Part shown: in pieces, positions 1 through 6,152 of the stretch
How positions within the stretch are numbered: position 1 is the stretch's first letter
Layout of the letters: every line of letters starts with the position of its first letter
Assembly (NCBI RefSeq): GCF_023006505.1
Contig: NZ_JALBGV010000069.1
Span: 1 to 33,232, forward strand
From: Neorhizobium sp. SHOUNA12A
Lineage (GTDB): Bacteria > Pseudomonadota > Alphaproteobacteria > Rhizobiales > Rhizobiaceae
Direction of reading: 5' to 3'
DNA: 33,232 bases
Position numbers and translations under genes: made by a program
Notes under the pieces: generated by a model
Seen by the model: the letters and a program-made list of their open reading frames with translations, nothing else
What the model was told of the DNA's origin: nothing
Database searches by the model: none

Positions 1-1
1 G

Positions 2-111
2 ACCCAGGCTCTGCCACGGGCTTGATGTCCCAAGGGAGGTTCGGTCTCCCATCCGCCACCGCATCTGGCAGTAAATCGCCAAAAGCGGATAAAGGGAAGT
101 TACAAGGGGGG
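2..111 (+). repeat. Left copy of 110-bp terminal inverted repeat
   Basis: Bases 2-111 are the exact reverse complement of 33123-33232; position i pairs with 33234-i, and the match ends at 112 (c) versus 33122 (a). The unit contains smaller dyads: GGGAG/CTCCC around the ttcgg segment, and ATCCGC (51-56) with GCGGAT (85-90). No transposase lies next to it. The likeliest reading is a multicopy element at which the assembly broke; it could instead be the end of an insertion sequence or a true inverted pair flanking this 33-kb block. Confidence 0.85.
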
Positions 112-187
112 CGGATGCGCGATGCCCTTCAATGCAAGTCCGGCGACACCGGAACGCGCTAACGGGTTGCCTTCGGGAGGGGAAGAC

Positions 188-703
188 ATGACCGTCTACG
201 TAGCCCTGCTTCGCGCCGTAAACGTCGCCGGCACCGCACTGCAGATGACCGAACTGAAATCCCTCTGCGAAACCCTCGGCTTCGCCGACGTCAAGACCTA
301 TATCCAGAGCGGCAATGTGCTGTTCCGGTCAGATGAGGCGGAGGCAAAGGTGGCCGACAAGCTCGACGAGGCGCTGGGTCGGAAGTTCGGCAGGAAGCCG
401 GGCGTGATGGTGCGCTCCACCGGAGAGCTGGAGGCGATCGTCGAAAACGCGCCCTTCCCCGATGCCAAGCCGAATTTCCTGCTCGTACATTTCCTGCCCG
501 AGAAGGCCGCCAAGGATGCACTCGACAAGATGGTCGCGCCGGACGGCGAAGAGGCGGTCGTCGCCGGGCGCGAGATTTATGTCCATTATCCGATCGGCTC
601 GGGCAAATCGAAGCTGAAGCTGCCGGCGCTGAAACCAGGTACGTCGCGCAATCTCAACACCGTGCGCAAGCTCGCCGAAATGGCCCGCGTCATGGAAGGC
701 TGA
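188..703 (+). CDS. DUF1697 domain protein
   Basis: A 171-residue cytoplasmic protein that reads as a full-length DUF1697 member: it opens with the typical YVALLRAVNV segment, followed by LCETLGF and YIQSGNVLF, and ends with a Lys-rich stretch (GSGKSKLKL) and the T.RNLNTVRKL motif common in this family. The biochemical role of DUF1697 proteins is not established. I chose the ATG at 188 because GGAGGGG lies a few bases upstream and the family alignment starts there; an in-frame ATG at 122 would add 22 residues with no family character. It is monocistronic, with 296 bases before the next gene. Confidence 0.85.
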   Translation: MTVYVALLRAVNVAGTALQMTELKSLCETLGFADVKTYIQSGNVLFRSDEAEAKVADKLDEALGRKFGRKPGVMVRSTGELEAIVENAPFPDAKPNFLLVHFLPEKAAKDALDKMVAPDGEEAVVAGREIYVHYPIGSGKSKLKLPALKPGTSRNLNTVRKLAEMARVMEG

Positions 704-999
704 ACGTCCGATGGCAGGCACCGTCATTCCGATCGTCTGCCATGCTGTCATCTTTCACGTCCCGGGCGTGACTCGGATTTCGCCCGCCAGAGCGGCTTTA
801 CCTTGAGCGGCTAGGGACCCGCAGAGCGATATCCGACAGGTTTATCAGCAACCAGAACGGATGCGGAACGCGCCGAACAGCCGTTCATTGTCATTTTTTT
901 GTCAAGCCCCTGCCGTCAAACCGAAACATCAGACGCAAGCCTCGCGCAAGCTTCGTGCGTTAACTATTTGTTAACCATTCTGAACACGGGCGTTTCGCC
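704..999. other. Intergenic region with CtrA site at its right end
   Basis: No convincing gene was found in these 296 bases. The right end holds the CtrA-type site described separately; a short T run (TTTTTTT) occurs near 893-901 without a strong stem in front of it. The rest shows nothing I can name. Confidence 0.5.
960..975 (+). promoter_or_regulatory. Full CtrA-type binding site (TTAA-N7-TTAAC)
   Basis: TTAA (960-963), a 7-base spacer and TTAAC (971-975) match the consensus for the alphaproteobacterial cell-cycle response regulator CtrA. The site ends 24 bases before the ATG at 1000, a position suited to promoter control. Only the sequence match is seen; binding is inferred. Confidence 0.65.
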
Positions 1000-1275
1000 A
1001 TGAAGATCGATAGCGGCCTCAACGGCTATTATTATCCCAACCGGGCACAAGAGATGGACCGGAAAGTCGAAGAAGCGCCCCAGCGCGAGACTGTCGCCGC
1101 CCAGCGTTCTCCGAATGCCCTGACGGGAAGCAGCACGCTGCTGTCGCCTTCGCTTGCCAACGCGCTCTGGGTCATGGAAATCGACGATGCGGGTTCCGCA
1201 AACGTCGACATGCAGGTGCGGGCCGCCCAGCAGGACTGGGTCGAAGGCCGTTACCAGGAATTCGCCGAATTCTAA
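1000..1275 (+). CDS. Small protein with LxxxLWxME motif, probably CtrA-controlled
   Basis: A 91-residue acidic, soluble protein that I do not recognise. Residues about 42-61 carry TGSSTLLSPSLANALWVMEI, which aligns with TGSDTVFGAKLADSLWTMES in the 186-residue protein at 2689-3249. Both proteins also start with a Tyr-rich N terminus (NGYYYPN versus NPYYASLYG), so the two look like distant paralogues or share a docking motif. There is no signal peptide and no membrane segment. A perfect CtrA-type site just upstream suggests cell-cycle or motility-linked expression. The start is the only good ATG after that site; no strong Shine-Dalgarno is visible. Confidence 0.65.
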   Translation: MKIDSGLNGYYYPNRAQEMDRKVEEAPQRETVAAQRSPNALTGSSTLLSPSLANALWVMEIDDAGSANVDMQVRAAQQDWVEGRYQEFAEF

Positions 1276-1284
1276 AATGCCCTT

Positions 1285-2268
1285 CTACGCTGCTTGAGCC
1301 GGCGTGACCTCCACCGTCACATGCGACAGATCCCGGATGCTCCGGAGCTTATCCTTGTAGAAGGACGGCGCCTGGGGGTTTGGCGTGACCAGCGCGACGA
1401 TTGCCGCATGGTGCCCCGGCCCTACCTGCCAGACATGCAGGTCGGAAATCCTGTCCTCCTCCGTCTCGACGCTCCGGCGGATCTTGCCTGCCAGTTCCTG
1501 GTCATCCGGCTGCGCATCCAGCAATATCGTCGCGGTCACCCGGATCAGCCCCCAGGACCAGCGGGCGATCACCAGGCCGCCGACCACACCCATGACCGGG
1601 TCCAGCCAGGACCAGCCGTAGGACCGGCCGAGAGCGAGCGCGACGATCGCCAGCACCGAGGTCAGCGCATCGGCAAGAACATGCAGGTAGGCGGCGCGCA
1701 GATTGTGATCCTTGGCAGCCCCGTGCGCATGGGCGCCATGATGACCGTGGTGTCCGTGATGGCCGCCATGATGATGACCGCCGTCATGGGCGTGGCCGCC
1801 GTCATGGGGATGATGATCCTCCCGCAGCAGCCAGGCGCTGAGCAGGTTGACCGCCAGCCCGGCTACGGCCACGAAGATCGCCTGGTCGAAATCGATCGCA
1901 ACCGGATTGGCGAGGCGGGCAAAACTCTCCCAGGCGATCAACAGCGCGATCAGGGCGAGCACGATGGCACTGGCGAAACCGGCGAGATCGCCAAGCTTGC
2001 CGGTGCCGAACGTGTAGCGCGGATTGCGGGCCTGGCGGCGGGCATAGAGATAGGCGAGCGCCGCAATCAGCATGGCGCCGGCATGAGTGGACATGTGCCA
2101 GCCGTCGGCTGTCAGCGCCATCGAACCGAAGACCGAGCCGGCGACGATTTCCGCCACCATCATCGCGGCGGTCAGCGCGATCACCAGCCAGACCTTGCGC
2201 TCGTTGCGCTCATGGTCGGCGCCCAGAAACACGTGCTCGTGCTCCAGCTCCTCGATGGAATGGGCCAT
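1285..2268 (-). CDS. dmeF: Cation diffusion facilitator, DmeF-type Co/Ni efflux
   Basis: A 327-residue inner-membrane exporter of the CDF family that swaps cytoplasmic divalent metal (expected Co2+/Ni2+) for protons. It has six predicted membrane helices; TM2 carries the metal-site pattern ADGWHMSTH. A His-rich loop between TM4 and TM5, roughly residues 150-187 (runs of HHG, HDGGH, HAHG), is typical of DmeF and probably gathers metal. A C-terminal cytoplasmic domain (DLHVWQVGPGHHAAIV) follows. AAGGAG precedes the ATG. The gene lies 20 bases downstream of the RcnR/CsoR-type regulator on the same strand, matching the dmeRF operon described in Rhizobium leguminosarum. Confidence 0.92.
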   Translation of the reverse strand: MAHSIEELEHEHVFLGADHERNERKVWLVIALTAAMMVAEIVAGSVFGSMALTADGWHMSTHAGAMLIAALAYLYARRQARNPRYTFGTGKLGDLAGFASAIVLALIALLIAWESFARLANPVAIDFDQAIFVAVAGLAVNLLSAWLLREDHHPHDGGHAHDGGHHHGGHHGHHGHHGAHAHGAAKDHNLRAAYLHVLADALTSVLAIVALALGRSYGWSWLDPVMGVVGGLVIARWSWGLIRVTATILLDAQPDDQELAGKIRRSVETEEDRISDLHVWQVGPGHHAAIVALVTPNPQAPSFYKDKLRSIRDLSHVTVEVTPAQAA

Positions 2269-2288
2269 TGTCTTCTCCTTCGTTTCGA

Positions 2289-2561
2289 TCAGCGGATATA
2301 GGTGCGGAGCGCCTCGGCGAGTTCGTCCACCGCCTGCGCCCTCTGTTTTTCATTGTCGGCATGCAGCACATGCTCATGGAGGTGATCTTCCATGACCTCG
2401 CCGGTCAGCCCGGCGAGCGCGCCGCGGATCGAGGCGAGCAGTTGCAGCACCTCGCCGCAAGGCGCTTCGGCCTCGAGCGCCCGCTCGACCGCCTCCATCT
2501 GCCCCTTCAACCGGCGCACCCGCGCCAGAAGCTTTGCCTTTTCCCGAATGGTATGCGCCAC
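2289..2561 (-). CDS. dmeR: RcnR/CsoR-family metal-sensing repressor DmeR
   Basis: A 90-residue all-helical repressor of the RcnR/CsoR (DUF156) family. It begins AHTIREKAKLLARVRRLKGQ, the DNA-binding helix of the family. His near the N terminus, Cys in EAPCGEV and the HLHEHVLHAD segment are the expected Co/Ni ligands. The GTG at 2561 is preferred because GGAG sits upstream and the family pattern starts there; a GTG at 2573 would add four residues with no ribosome site. It is followed by dmeF and is inferred to repress the operon until Co or Ni is bound. Confidence 0.88.
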   Translation of the reverse strand: MAHTIREKAKLLARVRRLKGQMEAVERALEAEAPCGEVLQLLASIRGALAGLTGEVMEDHLHEHVLHADNEKQRAQAVDELAEALRTYIR

Positions 2562-2578
2562 GGACGTCTCCACGTAAT

Positions 2579-2590
2579 ATAGGGGGGTAT
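2579..2590 (-). promoter_or_regulatory. Probable DmeR operator (ATA-G6-TAT)
   Basis: ATA, six G and TAT form a G-tract flanked by an inverted repeat, immediately upstream of dmeR. RcnR-type repressors are known to recognise G/C tracts flanked by short inverted repeats, so this is the expected autoregulatory operator of the dmeRF promoter. Confidence 0.65.
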
Positions 2591-2688
2591 CCTATCTTTC
2601 CATGCACGGCCGACACAAGTGGAATCCGAAAGCTCCGTGCAGGTTTCGGGACCTAAGCCGCTAGTGGTCTCACACAAGGAGAGTCGCG

Positions 2689-3249
2689 ATGACGACAATT
2701 GGCAGCACCAACCCATATTACGCATCTCTTTATGGCATCCTTGGCAAGAACAGCGGCGACAAGAATGCTTCGGGCGGCAGCGCCAATGACTACGCGGCGC
2801 CGCGGCAGTCCGTATCGGGCGGCATGACCGGCAGCGACACGGTGTTCGGCGCGAAACTGGCCGACAGCCTCTGGACGATGGAAAGCCAGGGTGTCGACAT
2901 CGATCAGAACCCCGGCGATACCTGGCTTGGCGAAGCGCCCTCGACGAAAGACGAGGACGAATTCTTGGGTCTCGCCAAGAAGACCTTCGCCGAGCGCATC
3001 CGCGAACAATATCTCAAGGACAAGGATCTCACCGAACACGATCTCAAGATCATGTCGGCGAAAGACCGCGAGGCGGTCGAGGCGGATATCCGCAAGGCGA
3101 TCCTCGAAGCCATGGGCGTCAACGGCCAGAAACAGGAAGCGACGATGGACTTGGGCGGCAATCCAGCGGCCCTGGCGCAGGGCAACGCGCAGAAACAACA
3201 ACAGCAGCAGCAGAACGGCACCGAGGACGATCCGCTGCTCTCCATGTAA
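2689..3249 (+). CDS. Acidic hypothetical protein, larger paralogue of 1000-1275
   Basis: A 186-residue soluble protein of unknown function. The N-terminal part has low-complexity Gly/Ser/Asn, then TGSDTVFGAKLADSLWTMES (about 47-66), shared with the small protein at 1000-1275. Residues about 85-150 are charged and predicted helical (FAERIREQYLKDKDLTEHDL), and the tail has a Gln run (7 of 8 residues) before an acidic end. AAGGAG precedes the ATG with good spacing. The gene stands alone between dmeR (divergent) and the MerR gene. The helical domain may be a protein-interaction module; no function is assigned. Confidence 0.75.
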   Translation: MTTIGSTNPYYASLYGILGKNSGDKNASGGSANDYAAPRQSVSGGMTGSDTVFGAKLADSLWTMESQGVDIDQNPGDTWLGEAPSTKDEDEFLGLAKKTFAERIREQYLKDKDLTEHDLKIMSAKDREAVEADIRKAILEAMGVNGQKQEATMDLGGNPAALAQGNAQKQQQQQQNGTEDDPLLSM

Positions 3250-3361
3250 GGTTATAGAGCCTTCAGCGGCCGCAGCCTTGTCAGCCAGGGCTGTGGCCGT
3301 TTTACGTTGGGCGACCGGCGCCATGTCCCCCGCTTGCCTTCATGCCGATGACTGACTAGAT

Positions 3362-3395
3362 AATTCCTCTAGTGACTAGAGCTACAAGAGGAATT
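3362..3395 (+). promoter_or_regulatory. MerR-type operator and nested dyads
   Basis: CTCTAG-TGA-CTAGAG (3367-3381) is a near-perfect dyad of the kind MerR-family proteins bind between -35 and -10. An outer inverted repeat, AATTCCTCT (3362-3370) and AGAGGAATT (3387-3395), surrounds it, and the right arm also serves as the ribosome site of the MerR gene. This suggests autoregulation. Confidence 0.65.
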
Positions 3396-3402
3396 TTCAG
3401 CC

Positions 3403-3816
3403 ATGCTGTCGATCGGCGACCTTTCGAAACGCACCGGCGTCAAGGTGCCGACCATCCGCTATTACGAGCAGATGGGTCTTATCGAAGCGGCGGAACGTTC
3501 GGAGGGCAACCAGCGACGGTATGAGCGAAACGACCTCGAACGGCTCGCCTTCATCCGACACGCCCGCGACCTCGGGCTCGACATCCCGGCGATCCGCGAA
3601 CTGATCGCGCTCAGCCAGCACCCCGACCTCCCTTGCGTCAACGCCGACAGGATCGCCGCCGATCATCTGGTCGCCGTGCGCGAAAAGATCGAAAAGCTGA
3701 AGAAGCTGGAGCACGAACTCGAACGGATCATCTCGCACTGCGACGGCCATTCGATCGAGGATTGTTATGTGATCCGGGCGCTATCCGACCACGGGCTGTG
3801 CGAGGGGGAGCATTGA
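3403..3816 (+). CDS. MerR-family metal-responsive transcriptional regulator
   Basis: A 137-residue DNA-binding activator/repressor. Residues 1-70 form the MerR winged helix (IGDLSKRTGVKVPTIRYYEQ, then NQRRY). A dimerisation coiled coil spans roughly 85-112. Cys near position 77 (DLPCVNAD), Cys in SHCDGH (about 113) and Cys in EDCYVI (about 120) match the three-Cys pattern of Pb/Cd/Zn sensors such as PbrR, CadR and ZntR, with a further C-terminal Cys. No obvious transporter target adjoins it, so its regulon lies elsewhere or is only itself. Alternative: a regulator of the broader HmrR/SoxR type; the Cys pattern argues against that. Confidence 0.85.
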   Translation: MLSIGDLSKRTGVKVPTIRYYEQMGLIEAAERSEGNQRRYERNDLERLAFIRHARDLGLDIPAIRELIALSQHPDLPCVNADRIAADHLVAVREKIEKLKKLEHELERIISHCDGHSIEDCYVIRALSDHGLCEGEH

Positions 3817-3835
3817 AGGGCGGCGACGGCTTGCC

Positions 3836-4198
3836 TTAAGCGGCAGCCTCGATGTCGAATTCCAGGTGGATACGATCATAGGGAAAGACGATCCCCCCGC
3901 CCTCGGCCTTATCGATCACGCCACTGACCAGCAACATGTCCACGTCGCTGTGCACACCCTTGAAATCCCGGTCGACCCTGCGGGCCACCTCTCGAACGCT
4001 CAAAGGCCCCTGGCCCGTCATAGCCTGCACGATTTCGAGCCGTTTCGGCGCCAGAACACGATGGAGCATCTCCCAGGAAGGAAATGACAATACACTCGTC
4101 GCGGGCCTGCGCTCACCGACTTTGGACGCCTTTACGGCTTCAGAAACCGACGCCATGGACTGTTCGAGCGTTTCGATCTTCACCTTAAGGGTTGTCAC
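3836..4198 (-). CDS. TumA-like antitoxin, winged-helix HVO_A0114 family
   Basis: A 120-residue putative DNA-binding antitoxin. The N terminus is a short helix; residues about 45-105 form a winged helix (MLHRVLAPKRLEIVQ, then LSVREVARRVDRDFKGVHSDV), typical of HVO_A0114-type proteins paired with TumE toxins. It starts with GTG at 4198, preceded by AGAGG at 8 bases, and overlaps the end of the upstream toxin gene by 14 bases, which implies coupled translation. Expected role: neutralise the toxin and repress the operon promoter. Confidence 0.75.
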   Translation of the reverse strand: MTTLKVKIETLEQSMASVSEAVKASKVGERRPATSVLSFPSWEMLHRVLAPKRLEIVQAMTGQGPLSVREVARRVDRDFKGVHSDVDMLLVSGVIDKAEGGGIVFPYDRIHLEFDIEAAA

Positions 4199-4478
4199 GC
4201 AGCCATCCTCTCACGTCGGCAGTGAAATCGGCCAAGAGCTGGTCGATATCCTTGAAAAAATAGGCTGTTTCCAGCGTACCGAAATGCCTGTGATCGCCTT
4301 TTCCGGCTTCATTGTCATATCGCAACACGCACTCGCCTCCGGCCACCAGCGCCATGCTGTACTTGAATTCATGAGCGCTTCCGCGTAGCGAAGCCGGCAC
4401 CTGCCAGATCACGACTTCAACGAACACGCCTTCCCGCAGATAGCTACGCGTCCTCTGAACCAATGTCGCTTTCGCCAT
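4185..4478 (-). CDS. TumE-family toxin (DUF6516)
   Basis: A 97-residue protein matching the TumE/DUF6516 pattern: VEVVIWQVPA, HEFKYSMALV, CVLRYDNEAGKGDHRH and a C-terminal DIDQLLADFTADVRGWL. TumE proteins are toxins of type II-like pairs in which the toxin gene comes first. The ATG at 4478 has GAGG at 6 bases and lies just downstream of a strong operator-like dyad; an ATG at 4514 would place that dyad inside the gene. The antitoxin gene overlaps its 3' end. Confidence 0.75.
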   Translation of the reverse strand: MAKATLVQRTRSYLREGVFVEVVIWQVPASLRGSAHEFKYSMALVAGGECVLRYDNEAGKGDHRHFGTLETAYFFKDIDQLLADFTADVRGWLRDNP

Positions 4479-4485
4479 TCGAGGC

Positions 4486-4520
4486 CTCGTGATGCCTGAT
4501 GTAATATACTCCATCACGAG
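4486..4520 (-). promoter_or_regulatory. Operator/promoter dyad of the TumE-TumA operon
   Basis: CTCGTGAT (4486-4493) and ATCACGAG (4513-4520) form a perfect inverted repeat. The centre contains an AT-rich palindromic core (GTAATATAC, 4501-4509) that could serve as the -10. It sits immediately 5' of the toxin start, as expected for autorepression by an antitoxin or the complex. Confidence 0.6.
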
Positions 4521-4598
4521 CAATCGGCAAGCAGGAAGGCGCCTATCGGAACCGCGCATTGGACGGGCGGGGTGGAGACGCAACGGGAAGGAATGCAG

Positions 4599-4836
4599 AT
4601 GACCGAACAGATGCCAACCACGCCGCCCACCCTCTTCCCCGCCCTCGCCCCATACCAGACCGGCTTCCTCGACAGGCCCGACGGCAACCGGATCTTCTTT
4701 GCCCTTTCCGGCAATCCAGCCGGCAAGCCGGTCGTCCGAGTTGGTGATGATCGAGAATGCCGGCCATTCCACAGCCGATCAGGGCATGGCGGAGGCGATC
4801 GTGGCGGCCGCCAGCCGTTTCGCGGATCACGCTTGA
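4599..4836 (+). pseudogene. Remnant of proline iminopeptidase (alpha/beta hydrolase) with deleted core
   Basis: The first 45 or so codons (TLFPALAPYQTGFLDRP, then GNRIFFALSGNPAGKPVV) are the N terminus of a proline iminopeptidase-like alpha/beta hydrolase. From about 4738 the reading continues in another frame as ELVMIENAGHSTADQGMAEA and a C-terminal ASRFADHA followed by TGA at 4834-4836; this is the segment with the catalytic-His motif GHS. The roughly 230 residues that should lie between, including the nucleophile elbow and the acid residue, are missing. GGAAGG precedes the start. This is therefore an internal deletion, not a small functional gene. Confidence 0.8.
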
Positions 4837-4867
4837 CAAGATTTGAGATCGGGAGCATCTAAGCGCC

Positions 4868-4921
4868 ATGATCAACACGCGCACAACCACCGCCTGCTCG
4901 TATTTTTGGGCCTTCCTTTAA
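4868..4921 (+). CDS. Candidate leader peptide of a transcription attenuator
   Basis: The 17-codon frame MINTRTTTACSYFWAFL ends in TAA at 4919-4921. GGGAG lies about 11 bases upstream. Consecutive Tyr-Phe-Trp codons (4901-4909) followed by Phe, and a stop codon directly abutting the first arm of a competing hairpin set, are the hallmarks of ribosome-dependent attenuation. The expected logic is that stalling at the aromatic codons leaves segment 4922-4930 free. I do not recognise this peptide from a known leader. Confidence 0.6.
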   Translation: MINTRTTTACSYFWAFL

Positions 4922-4978
4922 AGGGCGGCTCGACAGATCACCATGTCAACAAGCCGCCGTCAGGCGGCTTTGTTGTTT
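4922..4978 (+). promoter_or_regulatory. Attenuator: mutually exclusive antiterminator and terminator
   Basis: Segment 1 (GGCGGCT, 4924-4930) can pair with segment 2 (AGCCGCC, 4952-4958) to form an antiterminator. Segment 2 (AAGCCGCC, 4951-4958) pairs perfectly over 8 bp with segment 3 (GGCGGCTT, 4963-4970), and TTTGTTGTTT follows, giving an intrinsic terminator. CCGCC (4890-4894) inside the leader frame can also pair with segment 1. The next gene downstream is the GNAT acetyltransferase. Confidence 0.65.
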
Positions 4979-5022
4979 CAAACGGCACCTGACGGCAAGA
5001 AGACCGAAAAAGGATGCCGGAA

Positions 5023-5511
5023 ATGACGGAAGATACCGATATCACCCTGCCCCGCCCGCCGGTCGTGACGATCCGCAACGCGAAATCGCGCGACCTGCCG
5101 GAACTCAACGAAATGATCGCGCTGCTTGCCGCGCATCACAACGACCCCGCCGCCATCACCCCCGAAAAACTCGAGCGTGACCTGTTCGGCGCCATGCCCT
5201 GGATCAGCGCGCTTGTTGCCGATACCGGCTCGGATCTGATCGGCTACGCCATCCTCGTGCCGCTCTACCGGGCGCAGGAAGGCACCCGCGGCATGGACCT
5301 GCACCATCTCTTCGTGCGAGACGGCCATCGCGGCCACGGCATCGGCCAGCATCTCGTGTCACGCGCCCGCGAAATCGCCAAAAATGCCGGCTGCGACTAT
5401 CTTTCGGTCAGCGCCGCCACCGGCAATTTCGCCGCCCACCGCTTCTACGAACAGATGGATTTCAAGCCGCGCCCGGTCACCGGCATGCGCTACACGCAGG
5501 CGCTGGCGTGA
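5023..5511 (+). CDS. GNAT-family N-acetyltransferase
   Basis: A 162-residue acetyl-CoA-dependent N-acetyltransferase. The N-terminal beta strand VTIRNAKSRDLPEL opens the fold. The acetyl-CoA loop is LFVRDGHRGHGIGQHLV (Q/RxxGxG/A type, about residues 88-104). DYLSVSAATGNFAAHRFYEQ is the C-terminal strand and FYE motif. The substrate is unknown; the aromatic leader peptide upstream suggests aromatic amino acids or a linked metabolite, but that is inference. The ATG at 5023 has AAAGG at a suitable distance; the in-frame ATG at 5014 touches that site and is less likely. Confidence 0.88.
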   Translation: MTEDTDITLPRPPVVTIRNAKSRDLPELNEMIALLAAHHNDPAAITPEKLERDLFGAMPWISALVADTGSDLIGYAILVPLYRAQEGTRGMDLHHLFVRDGHRGHGIGQHLVSRAREIAKNAGCDYLSVSAATGNFAAHRFYEQMDFKPRPVTGMRYTQALA

Positions 5512-5527
5512 AATCTGCGGCCGAGGC

Positions 5528-5857
5528 CTATCCGGCGGCCTTGGCCAGGATTTCGCCTGCCCATTCGTTGAGGCTTTTTCCAGCCAGCTCCGCTGCTTTT
5601 GCGGCACGGGCGTGAACGTCGGGGTCGATGCGAAACATCACCCGGCCGGAATAGGGCTTGTGCGGAGATCTTCCAAGTCGTTCACAGGTTTCCAGATAAT
5701 CGTCGACCGCCTCGTGGAAGGCGGTCTTGAGATCGACGACGGAATCGGCGTGAAAGCCGACGACATCGGCAATGCCGGCAATGTGCCCGACAAAAATCTC
5801 GTCTTCGGCATCGAATTCGATGCGGGCCGAGTATCCCTTATATTCCAAGACATTCAT
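5528..5857 (-). CDS. hicB: HicB-family antitoxin
   Basis: A 109-residue antitoxin. Residues 1-60 form the degenerate RNase-H-like HicB domain (YKGYSARIEFDAEDEIFVGH, VDLKTAFHEAVDDYLETC). Residues about 68-109 form a ribbon-helix-helix/Arc-like DNA-binding tail (RVMFRIDPDVHARAAKAAEL, SLNEWAGEIL). The start overlaps the stop of the upstream hicA gene by 4 bases (ATGA), so the pair is translationally coupled. It should neutralise HicA and repress the operon. Confidence 0.9.
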   Translation of the reverse strand: MNVLEYKGYSARIEFDAEDEIFVGHIAGIADVVGFHADSVVDLKTAFHEAVDDYLETCERLGRSPHKPYSGRVMFRIDPDVHARAAKAAELAGKSLNEWAGEILAKAAG

Positions 5858-6108
5858 GGCTCTATTCCTAACTGAGACAGAAAAAGCCGCGCATCCTTGA
5901 TCTGATATCGCTTCGCTTCCTTATCCGGGTGGGGTCGATGGAAAAACACGACCAATCCGTCTTTTTCAAAACGAACTCGCGATCCGCTGCCCTCGAGCAG
6001 ATGGCATCCAACCGCGATCAAAAGATTTTCGACGTCGCTCCAATCGATGGACGGCGACACCGGATCCTGAAATATGGCGACAAGCGTCTTGCGCTGCTTG
6101 CTGTTCAT
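5854..6108 (-). CDS. hicA: HicA-family toxin
   Basis: An 84-residue mRNA interferase-like toxin with the double-stranded RNA-binding fold of HicA. DWSDVENLLIAVGCHLLEGS is the core helix-strand unit, followed by SRVRFEKDGLVVFFHRPHPD and a helical end. It belongs to the variant in which the usual GSH motif is replaced by GSGSRVRF, with the conserved His in FHRPHP. It comes first in the operon, as usual for hicAB. No clear Shine-Dalgarno is visible; the region is occupied by operator palindromes that overlap the start codon. Confidence 0.88.
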   Translation of the reverse strand: MNSKQRKTLVAIFQDPVSPSIDWSDVENLLIAVGCHLLEGSGSRVRFEKDGLVVFFHRPHPDKEAKRYQIKDARLFLSQLGIEP

Positions 6109-6133
6109 GCTAGCACTTTAATGCATGCTAGCA
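6108..6133 (-). promoter_or_regulatory. Paired palindromic operator of hicAB
   Basis: Two copies of the perfect 8-bp palindrome TGCTAGCA lie at 6108-6115 and 6126-6133, 18 bases apart centre to centre. The first overlaps the hicA start codon. This is the expected arrangement for cooperative binding of HicB dimers. Confidence 0.65.
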
Positions 6134-6152
6134 GATTTTGCAAGCAATCCAC

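Noticed and set aside
2..111. A tRNA or tmRNA 3' end suggested by a ggttcg-like loop and a ccgcca run
   Set aside because: The loop closes with a G-T instead of G-C pair, the invariant A is missing, and no acceptor or anticodon arm can be drawn.
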